From: Parvibaculum sp.
GTDB taxonomy: Bacteria; Pseudomonadota; Alphaproteobacteria; Parvibaculales; Parvibaculaceae
Length of the DNA stretch: 6,659 bases
Assembly: GCA_020062605.1 (NCBI GenBank)
Contig: JAGUWA010000356.1
Location: 1-6,659, forward strand
Direction: 5' to 3'
Within the stretch, counting starts at the first letter, position 1. The number at the start of each line of letters is the position of its first letter. Below are positions 1 through 5,265 of the stretch, in pieces. The notes beneath the pieces were generated by a model that was given only the letters and a program-made list of their open reading frames with translations, was not told the DNA's origin and did no database searches. The position numbers and the translations under genes are program-made.

Positions 1-118
1 CCTTGTCGCCGAGGCCGACCACCGCGAAGCCGACGACGCCGCCCGCGATGTGGACCTGAACGTCGACAGGCCGCGCCTCGACGCCCTGAAAGGCCACCGT
101 TTCGATATGCGCGACCAT
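1..118 (-). CDS. comM: ComM/YifB-family Mg-chelatase-like AAA+ ATPase, N-terminal fragment (partial)
   Basis: Only the first 39 codons are in the window; the gene continues past position 1. The ATG at 118–116 opens with MVAHIETVAFQGVEA, followed by PVDVQVHIAGG and FAVVGLGDK. This is the characteristic start of the YifB/ComM family, where a ChlI/Lon-protease-like fold precedes the Mg-chelatase-type AAA+ ATPase. In Vibrio and Haemophilus ComM is a hexameric helicase that promotes branch migration during natural transformation; in most alphaproteobacteria its role is inferred only. A purine-rich Shine-Dalgarno (GAAGGGGGC on the minus strand, 125–133) sits 6 nt upstream of the ATG and supports this start. 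A candidate promoter at 172–199 and a small hairpin at 141–160 lie between this gene and hugZ, so it may be transcribed independently. The family call is firm despite the short fragment. The catalytic Walker motifs lie outside the window and cannot be checked. Confidence 0.85.
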   Translation of the reverse strand, partial: MVAHIETVAFQGVEARPVDVQVHIAGGVVGFAVVGLGDK

Positions 119-140
119 GAACGAGCCCCCTTCCCGCCCT

Positions 141-160
141 GCCCCTGGTGAAAAAGGGGC
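141..160 (-). other. Small perfect hairpin in the comM leader
   Basis: GCCCCT (141–146) pairs perfectly with AGGGGC (155–160) around an 8-nt A-rich loop. It lies between the candidate comM promoter and the comM Shine-Dalgarno, so it would fall in the 5' untranslated leader. Neither strand has a T-tract after the stem, so it is not a canonical intrinsic terminator. It could be a leader structure or chance in GC-rich DNA. Confidence 0.35.
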
Positions 161-171
161 GGATTACGGAA

Positions 172-199
172 AGGCTAGCTCATACGCCGGAAAGGTCAA
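172..199 (-). promoter_or_regulatory. Candidate housekeeping-sigma promoter for comM
   Basis: On the minus strand TTGACC (199–194) is followed, after one T and 13 further bases, by GCTAGCCT (179–172). The alphaproteobacterial (Caulobacter) housekeeping consensus is roughly TTGACGS, 10–14 nt, GCTANAWC. The −35 core TTGAC and the GCTA core match and the spacing is right; the last three bases of the −10 do not match. The site is about 55–80 nt upstream of the comM ATG and lies in the hugZ–comM gap, where a promoter is expected. It was found by eye. Confidence 0.45.
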
Positions 200-248
200 G
201 AACGAAATGGGAACAAGAGGCGCGCCGATCGAGCGGCCGGCGTGACGC

Positions 249-1028
249 TCAGTCCGCCTGCTTCGCGCGGGCCTCTTTCGCCATCTCGACAAGGACGGGC
301 CGGATTTCGGCCGCCGCTGTCAGCGGCCTGGCGAAATTCAGCCGGATGACGCGCTGGCCGGCCGCGAGGTCGAGGCCGCGCGGATCGATGGAAACGATGC
401 GCCAATGGCCGGGCCCGGCCTTTGCCAGCACCGTCGCGTAGAGGCCGACGGCCTCGGCATGATCCTCGTTCATGTGGGAGACGATGCCTTGCTCGGCCTT
501 CGCGAGTTCGGCGGCGAGTTCGTCCCGTGGAAGGAACATATCGCCGGCGGCGAGGTCGAAGGCCTTGCCGAAGCCGCCGTTCAGAAAGGCGCGCTCGCAG
601 TCGAGCCTGTAGAAGGCGAAGTCCGGCAGGTCGAGATAGATCACTGACTTCGGGTGGCGCGCGAGATAGCGGCGGCGAAGCCGCGCGCAGTCGGCGCTGT
701 CCTTGTCGAGACGGACGACGCGGGCGACAAGCGAGAGGCGGGGATGGGCGAGAGGATCGCCCTTGCCGGGCTCGCCGATGAGCAGCGAGCAACGCGGGTC
801 CCGAGCCAGCGCCTTCGTGTGCGCGGAAAGGCCGGAGGCCGGGAAGAAGAGCGTGCCGTCGATATCGGGCGCGCAGCCGACGCGGGAGATGACGGGCCGG
901 CCGGTGCCGGGCTCAAGCCAGGCAAGCGCGCCATAACGGCAGGTTCGCAGCAGCATTTCGGCGAGGCCGCGGGCTTCGTCATTGGTCTCGAGCCTGAGAT
1001 TCTTCGGTTCTTCCCGGGGGTCGGCCAC
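249..1028 (-). CDS. HugZ-like heme-utilization/pyridoxamine 5'-phosphate oxidase-fold protein with DUF2470 domain
   Basis: This 259-residue protein has two parts. Residues about 17–160 form a split β-barrel of the FMN-binding/PNPOx type: the CRYGALAWLEPGTGRP strand pair near 30–45, SRVGCAPDIDGTLFF near 48–62, and the family signature around 150–154 (NGGFG). Residues about 170–255 form a DUF2470 domain with its hallmark SHMNEDHAEA (184–193). This layout is that of the HugZ/HutZ family, whose characterised members bind heme and take part in heme breakdown or iron release; related proteins are annotated only as FMN-binding. The protein should be cytoplasmic, as no signal peptide is seen. The start is a GTG at 1028, chosen because a good Shine-Dalgarno (GAGGAAG, minus strand, 1041–1035) lies just upstream. 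The gene is 82 bp downstream of the M19 peptidase on the same strand and could share its transcript. Heme binding, rather than flavin binding alone, is inferred from the family and is not proven here. Confidence 0.83.
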   Translation of the reverse strand: MADPREEPKNLRLETNDEARGLAEMLLRTCRYGALAWLEPGTGRPVISRVGCAPDIDGTLFFPASGLSAHTKALARDPRCSLLIGEPGKGDPLAHPRLSLVARVVRLDKDSADCARLRRRYLARHPKSVIYLDLPDFAFYRLDCERAFLNGGFGKAFDLAAGDMFLPRDELAAELAKAEQGIVSHMNEDHAEAVGLYATVLAKAGPGHWRIVSIDPRGLDLAAGQRVIRLNFARPLTAAAEIRPVLVEMAKEARAKQAD

Positions 1029-1034
1029 GACCTG

Positions 1035-1041
1035 CTTCCTC
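1035..1041 (-). promoter_or_regulatory. Ribosome binding site deciding the hugZ GTG start
   Basis: The minus strand reads GAGGAAG here, 6 nt before the GTG at 1028. There is no ATG near it in frame, so this site fixes the non-ATG start. Confidence 0.6.
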
Positions 1042-1110
1042 TTTCTTGCGAGTGATTATCAAGAGGAATAGACGAGCGCCCGGGCAAAGGCAATCGGCAA
1101 AGGGGGCGGC

Positions 1111-2397
1111 CTATCGTGCCTTGCGGGCCTTTTCGACTTCCTCCATGACGCGCAGCAGGTTGCCGCCCCAGAGCTTCACGATCTCTTCTTCCGAATAGCC
1201 GCGGCGCACGAGTTCCGCCGTGACATTGGCGGTCTCGCCCGCATGCGACCAGCCTTCGATGCCGCCGCCGCCCTGAAAGTCGGAGGCGATGCCGACATGG
1301 TCGATGCCGAGAAGCCGCACCGCATAGCCGATATGGTCGGCAAGGACGGCGACGGTGGCGCGCGGATATTTGCGGTCGAGTTCGGCGAGGCCCTCGGCGA
1401 ATTTCGCCTTCGCCGCCTCGTCCGCCGCGAAAACCGCGTCGAGGCTCGTGAAGCCGAGCGAGACGGCGAGCTCGCGACGGGCCGCCTTCTTCTCCTCCGG
1501 AACGGGGTGGAGATATTCGTCGAAGGCAACGATCTGGACGACGCCGCCCTTCGCGGCGAGCGCCTTCATTTCCTCGTCGGACAGATTGCGCGGGTGGTCA
1601 TGCACCGATTTCACCGCCGAATGCGAGGCGATGACGGGCGCGCGCGAGGCCTCGATGGCGGCCATCGTCGCGGCGCGAGAGGCATGGGAGACATCGACCA
1701 TGAGCCCCAGATCGTTGGCGCGGGCGACCGCCTCGCGGCCGAGCGCGGAAAGGCCGCCATGCTCGCCGCCTTCCTCGTTCGCACGGTCGGCGAACCTTTC
1801 CTGCGGCTGGGCGCTGTCGGCGAGATCGTTGTGGCCGTTATGGACGAGGCCGAAATAGCGCGCGCCGAGATCGTAGTAGAAGTCGAGAAGCGCCGGGCTC
1901 TTCGCGATCGAGTAACCGTTCTCGATGCCGATGAGCGCGACGCGTTTTCCCTGTCCGTGCAGCGCGTGGACATCGGCGGCGGTCAGCGCGAGCCCTATTT
2001 CATCCTTATACTGAACATCCGTCATGCGGCGGATGGCGGCGAATTTCGCCAGCGCCTCGGAGGCGGCCTGCGCATAGCCGATAGGCCCGCGCTCCGTCTG
2101 GCCGACATAGACGATGAAGAAGACGGCATCGAGACCGCCTTCGCGCATGCGCGGCAGATCGACCTGGACGGGGAGGCTGCCGCGCAGGCCGGGATCGTAT
2201 TTCTCGGTGCCGAAGAAGCTCGGAATGTCGACATGGGTGTCGATGACGATGGCCTTGCGGTGAATGTCGGCGGCGATTTCCTCCGGCGAGCGTTCGGGCG
2301 CGGATGGAGAAAAGGCGGGACGGAACGTCCAGAGCGCCGCCAGCAGCAAAAGCGCGGCCGCCGCCGCTATACCGTATCTCAAGCCGTTCATCCGCAT
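1111..2397 (-). CDS. Membrane dipeptidase (renal dipeptidase-like, peptidase family M19), exported or membrane-anchored
   Basis: This 428-residue zinc hydrolase of the amidohydrolase fold should cleave dipeptides outside the cytoplasm; family members accept L-/D-dipeptides and Cys-Gly. Residues about 7–24 are a hydrophobic Ala/Leu segment after a basic start, a signal peptide or N-terminal anchor with no lipobox Cys. The M19 metal ligands are all recognisable: DTHVD (H55, D57), the bridging Glu in IGIEN (E159), VDVSHAS (H238), ASHSA (H259), and the catalytic Asp in GIASDFQGG (D373). The HDHPRN motif at 266–271 carries the substrate-contacting Arg of the family. All metal ligands are intact, so activity is expected. 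The first of two in-frame ATGs (2397; the other is 2391) is preceded 9 nt upstream by GGGGGAAG (2414–2407). A candidate promoter lies at 2431–2458. HugZ follows on the same strand. The physiological substrate is unknown; cell-wall or glutathione-derived dipeptides are possibilities. Confidence 0.93.
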   Translation of the reverse strand: MRMNGLRYGIAAAAALLLLAALWTFRPAFSPSAPERSPEEIAADIHRKAIVIDTHVDIPSFFGTEKYDPGLRGSLPVQVDLPRMREGGLDAVFFIVYVGQTERGPIGYAQAASEALAKFAAIRRMTDVQYKDEIGLALTAADVHALHGQGKRVALIGIENGYSIAKSPALLDFYYDLGARYFGLVHNGHNDLADSAQPQERFADRANEEGGEHGGLSALGREAVARANDLGLMVDVSHASRAATMAAIEASRAPVIASHSAVKSVHDHPRNLSDEEMKALAAKGGVVQIVAFDEYLHPVPEEKKAARRELAVSLGFTSLDAVFAADEAAKAKFAEGLAELDRKYPRATVAVLADHIGYAVRLLGIDHVGIASDFQGGGGIEGWSHAGETANVTAELVRRGYSEEEIVKLWGGNLLRVMEEVEKARKAR

Positions 2398-2430
2398 GCT
2401 GCCCCGCTTCCCCCGAAATTCACGATGACG

Positions 2431-2458
2431 AGCCTAGCCGGATTTGGCGGAACGGCAA
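2431..2458 (-). promoter_or_regulatory. Candidate promoter for the M19 dipeptidase gene (and hugZ)
   Basis: The minus strand carries TTGCCG (2458–2453), one base short of the Caulobacter-type −35 TTGACG. After one T and 13 further bases comes GCTAGGCT (2438–2431), which has the GCTA −10 core. The layout and spacing are the same as in the comM candidate at 172–199. It lies 34 nt upstream of the dipeptidase ATG, back to back with the plus-strand candidate promoter at 2475–2503. Called by eye. Confidence 0.45.
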
Positions 2459-2474
2459 AAGCGGGCGCCCGGCG

Positions 2475-2503
2475 TGGACAGTCAAGTTAACTCGCCTTAT
2501 GGT
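2475..2503 (+). promoter_or_regulatory. Candidate sigma-70-type promoter for the fkbM-like gene
   Basis: TGGACA (2475–2480) is separated by exactly 17 nt from TATGGT (2498–2503). This matches the −35 consensus at 5 of 6 and the −10 at 4 of 6 positions. Transcription would start near 2510, giving a leader of about 45 nt before the TTG start at 2555. The spacer contains the palindrome GTTAAC (2486–2491). The match is good for a GC-rich alphaproteobacterium, but no transcript evidence is available. Confidence 0.4.
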
Positions 2504-2543
2504 CTCGCGCAGCCGGCGCGCTCTCCGCGCCGTTGAGAATGCC

Positions 2544-2549
2544 GGGGGG
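2544..2549 (+). promoter_or_regulatory. Ribosome binding site supporting the TTG start of the fkbM-like gene
   Basis: Six consecutive G residues lie 5 nt before the TTG at 2555. In this frame a stop (TGA, 2534–2536) precedes, and the TTG is the only start-type codon between that stop and residue 40. The poly-G is therefore the best available translation signal. Confidence 0.5.
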
Positions 2550-2554
2550 CTTCG

Positions 2555-3442
2555 TTGCGCGACTTCATTTTTGCCGCCATCGCACGGTACTTTCCGACCG
2601 AGCGCGTCGGGGAGAGCCGTCTGCTCGCGGGGATCTGGCGCGGTCTTTTCTATCTTTTCCGGCCGGTCAAGCCGTTCATCATGCGGTTGCCGCATTACCG
2701 GCTCTGGGTGCATCCGACGAAAGGCACGCTGACGCGCGTCGTGTTGCGGCGCGGCTATTGGGAGCCGGCGGAAACGGCGTTCTTCATCAGCCGCCTGAAA
2801 CCGGGGGATTTCGTCGTCGATGCGGGCGCCAATTTCGGTCACTACGCGCTCGTCGCATCGGGCATCGCCGGTCCGGAGGGTCTTGTCGTCGCCTTCGAAC
2901 CCTTCCCGAGGAACTATGCGCTTCTCCAATCGAACGTCGCCCTTCTCCCGACCGCGAACGTCGTGGCCGAACAGGCGGGGCTTGCCGCGACGAGCGGCAC
3001 GATGGACCTCATCACCGACGAGGCCAATCCGGGTGGACACAGCTTCAATCCCAACCTCATCTGGAAGGAGGGAGCGAAAATCTCGGTGCCGATCTACGCC
3101 CTCGACGACTACATCGAAGAGCGATGCGCCAGCCGCAAGCTCGACATTTTGAAGAGCGACACGCAGGGCTATGAGTGGCAGCTCATCTCCGGCGCACGAA
3201 AGACGATCCTGCGCGACAAACCCGTCATCCTTTGCGAGGTGGCGCCGAAGGCGCTTGCGGCGATCGGCGACTCGCACGAGGAACTACTGCGCTTCTTCGA
3301 AGAAGCGGGGTATTCGATGCTGATGGTCGACCGGAACATCGAACGGCTTAAGCCGATCGGCTATACCGAACTGAAGCGGCATTTCGACGAAACGAGCCGC
3401 GAGTTCGAGGACGTGATTTTCCTGCCGCCGGAAACAGCCTAG
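2555..3442 (+). CDS. FkbM-family SAM-dependent methyltransferase
   Basis: This 295-residue Rossmann-fold protein is probably an O-methyltransferase of the FkbM family, whose known members methylate polyketides, sugars or glycans. The SAM-binding motif I is VVDAGANFGHYAL (87–99). AFEPFPRN (113–120) holds the acidic residue that usually contacts the SAM ribose. LKSDTQGYEWQLISGA (199–214) is the diagnostic FkbM C-terminal motif. The N-terminal 60 residues are basic and hydrophobic (about 24–43) and could help membrane association; there is no clear signal peptide. The start is TTG, the only start codon after the upstream in-frame stop; the next option is the ATG of M43, which would remove the basic N-terminus but leave the fold intact. 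No glycosyltransferase or biosynthetic cluster lies beside it, so the substrate cannot be predicted. The gene stands alone on the plus strand, and its stop overlaps the stop of gshB by 4 bp. Confidence 0.87.
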   Translation: MRDFIFAAIARYFPTERVGESRLLAGIWRGLFYLFRPVKPFIMRLPHYRLWVHPTKGTLTRVVLRRGYWEPAETAFFISRLKPGDFVVDAGANFGHYALVASGIAGPEGLVVAFEPFPRNYALLQSNVALLPTANVVAEQAGLAATSGTMDLITDEANPGGHSFNPNLIWKEGAKISVPIYALDDYIEERCASRKLDILKSDTQGYEWQLISGARKTILRDKPVILCEVAPKALAAIGDSHEELLRFFEEAGYSMLMVDRNIERLKPIGYTELKRHFDETSREFEDVIFLPPETA

Positions 3443-4374
3443 CGGCGCGCCTCGATGGCGTCCCAGACGAGACCGGCGAGATTGGCGTTGTCGAAGCGGT
3501 CGATCTCCTGGATGCCGGTCGGCGAGGTGACGTTGATCTCGGTGAGATAGTCGCCGATGACATCGATGCCGACGAAAATCAGTCCGCGGGCCTTGAGCTC
3601 CGGTCCGATGATGTCGCAGATCTCCTGTTCGCGCTTCGTCAGCATCCATTTTTCCGGGCGGCCGCCGACATGCATGTTGGAGCGCGCCTCGCCTTCCGCC
3701 GGCACGCGATTGATCGCGCCGACGGGCTTTCCGTCGACGAGGATGATGCGCTTGTCGCCCTGGCGGACCTCGGGGAGATATTTCTGCACGATGACCGGCT
3801 CGCGGTTCATCTGCCCGAACATTTCGAGGAGCGAAGCCAGATTTTCGTCGCCGTCGCGAATGCGGAAGACGCCCATGCCGCCATTACCGAAAAGCGGTTT
3901 CACGATGATGTCGCCGAACTCCTTGCGGAAGACGCGGATTTCGCCCGGATCGCGGCTGATGAGGGTCGGCGGGAGCAGGCCCTTGAAGCGGACGGCGAAA
4001 AGCTTTTCCGGCGCGTTGCGAACTTCCGCCGGGTCGTTCACGACGAGCGTCTTCGGGTGCACGGTTTCGAGGAGGTGCGTCGCCGTGATGTAGCTCATGT
4101 CGAAGGGCGGGTCCTGGCGCATCAGCACCACATCCACATCCTCCAGATAGATCTTCTCCATGCTCCCGAGCGACGAATGATTGCCGATTTCGCGGCGCAG
4201 CGTGAGCGGGCGCATCTGCGCGTAGACGCGGCCGTCGCGCATCGAAAGATCGTGCGGCTCGTAATAGAAAAGACTGTGGCCGCGCGACTGTGCCTCGAGC
4301 CCCAGGGCGAAGGTCGAATCCGCGTTGATGTTAATGTGCTGGATGGGGTCCATCTGGATGGCGACGGAAAGCAT
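3439..4374 (-). CDS. gshB: Glutathione synthetase (GshB, ATP-grasp ligase)
   Basis: GshB joins γ-glutamylcysteine and glycine with ATP to make glutathione in the cytoplasm. The 311-residue length matches the family (about 315). The prokaryotic N-terminal domain starts with VAIQMDPIQHININ (4–17). MRQDPPFDMSYI (85–96) is the typical substrate-region motif. The ATP-grasp domain shows the Gly-rich loop IVKPLFGNGGMGVFR (157–171), DKRIILVDGKPVGA (207–220), RSNMHVGG (231–238), and the Mg/ATP-binding end DYLTEINVTSPTG (275–287). The start is the ATG at 4374, where homology begins and a GAAGGA Shine-Dalgarno lies 9 nt upstream. The frame stays open to an ATG at 4461, but those 29 extra residues look unlike the family. 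It reads alone from the divergent region shared with marC, where I see no clear promoter. Its stop shares the CTAG at 3439–3442 with the convergent fkbM-like gene. Confidence 0.97.
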   Translation of the reverse strand: MLSVAIQMDPIQHININADSTFALGLEAQSRGHSLFYYEPHDLSMRDGRVYAQMRPLTLRREIGNHSSLGSMEKIYLEDVDVVLMRQDPPFDMSYITATHLLETVHPKTLVVNDPAEVRNAPEKLFAVRFKGLLPPTLISRDPGEIRVFRKEFGDIIVKPLFGNGGMGVFRIRDGDENLASLLEMFGQMNREPVIVQKYLPEVRQGDKRIILVDGKPVGAINRVPAEGEARSNMHVGGRPEKWMLTKREQEICDIIGPELKARGLIFVGIDVIGDYLTEINVTSPTGIQEIDRFDNANLAGLVWDAIEARR

Positions 4375-4383
4375 GCGGGGACG

Positions 4384-4389
4384 TCCTTC
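4384..4389 (-). promoter_or_regulatory. Ribosome binding site fixing the gshB start
   Basis: The minus strand reads GAAGGA here, 9 nt upstream of the ATG at 4374. This favours that ATG over the one at 4461. Confidence 0.65.
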
Positions 4390-4554
4390 GTGCGGGTCGT
4401 TATTTTGTTTGGGTGAAGATGGGACTTCGGGAGCCAAAAGACCAGAGGCTCTCTTTCCCAAAGGTCCGCAGATTCCGAAAGGTTCTCAGCCCGGCCCGCT
4501 CTTATCCTTGCCCTGCCGTGTGGAATGGAAGACCCTCGGACCGCCCCATCCAGA
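4390..4554. other. Divergent gshB–marC intergenic region, no clear element
   Basis: The stretch between the two divergent starts must hold the promoters of gshB and of the MarC gene. I see no good −35/−10 pair of either the TTGACA/TATAAT or the TTGAC/GCTA type. Only short weak inverted repeats are visible, for example GAAG/CTTC near 4415–4430. No small gene is supported. Confidence 0.4.
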
Positions 4555-4572
4555 CAGGACACCCCGCTGCCC

Positions 4573-5265
4573 ATGTTTCAGGACGCCATCGCCTTCGGGC
4601 TCACCTGTTTTGCCGGCTATTTCGCCATCGCCAATCCGCTGGCGAACACGCCGGTTTTCATCGCGCTCACGGCGGGAGACCGGCGCGACGTAAGGCTGAA
4701 GATCGCGCGGAACAGCGTGTTGATCGCGCTTGGCGTCGTGATCCTGTTCAGCGTGGCGGGCAAGCTCATTTTCGACATGTTCGGCGTGACGATGGCCGCG
4801 CTCCGCATCGCGGGCGGTATCCTGGTCGCGATGATCGGATATCAGATGCTGCAGGGTCATTCGTCGGGCGTGCATGTGCCCGGGGAAGTGGAGGGCAATG
4901 ACGACATTCCGCCGGAAGTGCTGCAGGCGCAGCTTTCCGTCGCCGTTTCGCCGCTGGCGGTGCCGATGATCGCCGGTCCCGGCACCATCGCCACGGCGGT
5001 GAGCTTTTCGGCCAACCCCAACCTGATCTACACGCTGGTGTCGATTGCCGCTTTCGGCGCGGTTGCCGCGCTCAGCTATATCTCGTTTACGCAGGCACAG
5101 CGGATCGTCCGCTATCTCGGGGCGACCAATCTCAACGTCGTGACGCGGCTGATGGGAATTATCGTGGCGACGATCGGGGTGGAAATGGTGCTGGCGGGAC
5201 TTGGAGACGCGGCCAATACCTATCTCGACTTCGTGCGAAGCCTGCCGATGTCGCCGCCTAGTTGA
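4573..5265 (+). CDS. MarC/YchE/YhgN-family (UPF0056) inner-membrane protein
   Basis: This 230-residue protein has about six hydrophobic segments (roughly 5–25, 48–66, 72–95, 123–145, 150–172, 190–212). It carries both MarC-family signatures: FAIANPLANTPVF (17–29) in the first segment and SPLAVPMIAGPGTIATA (126–142) in the fourth. A hydrophilic loop lies at 95–120. The family is conserved in the bacterial inner membrane; a role in multiple antibiotic resistance was proposed for E. coli MarC and later disputed, and some archaeal members are reported as neutral amino acid transporters. No transport substrate can be assigned here. I chose the ATG at 4573 because the family homology starts at MFQDAI; an in-frame ATG at 4525 would add 16 polar residues. 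The nearest Shine-Dalgarno-like AGGA (4556–4559) lies 13 nt away, longer than ideal, so the start is not certain. The gene converges on sirB1 with an 8-bp overlap. Confidence 0.9.
   Translation: MFQDAIAFGLTCFAGYFAIANPLANTPVFIALTAGDRRDVRLKIARNSVLIALGVVILFSVAGKLIFDMFGVTMAALRIAGGILVAMIGYQMLQGHSSGVHVPGEVEGNDDIPPEVLQAQLSVAVSPLAVPMIAGPGTIATAVSFSANPNLIYTLVSIAAFGAVAALSYISFTQAQRIVRYLGATNLNVVTRLMGIIVATIGVEMVLAGLGDAANTYLDFVRSLPMSPPS

Noticed and set aside
1243..2490. 415-codon plus-strand open frame antisense to the M19 dipeptidase
   Set aside because: High GC content leaves long stop-free antisense frames. The translation is Arg/Gly/Asp-rich with no recognisable domain, while the minus strand has a complete, motif-rich M19 enzyme.
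2420..3277. 285-codon minus-strand open frame antisense to the fkbM-like gene
   Set aside because: It is Arg-rich and featureless, whereas the plus-strand frame carries SAM-binding and FkbM motifs.
3420..3436. Inverted repeat TTTCC…GGAAA before the fkbM/gshB stop junction as a terminator
   Set aside because: The stem is only 5 bp and AT-containing, lies within coding sequence of fkbM, and no T-tract follows on either strand.
3444..3451. GGCGCGCC 8-bp palindrome after the fkbM stop as a protein-binding site
   Set aside because: It lies inside gshB codons for Glu-Ala-Arg-Arg, and GC palindromes of this type are common in high-GC DNA.
3670..4416. 248-codon plus-strand open frame antisense to gshB
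   Set aside because: It is a mirror frame of a firmly identified gshB, with a His/Asp/Glu/Arg-rich product and no ribosome binding site.
4375..4461. N-terminal extension of gshB to the ATG at 4461
   Set aside because: The 29 added residues are unlike the family, and the ATG at 4374 has a good Shine-Dalgarno and begins exactly at the conserved N-terminus.
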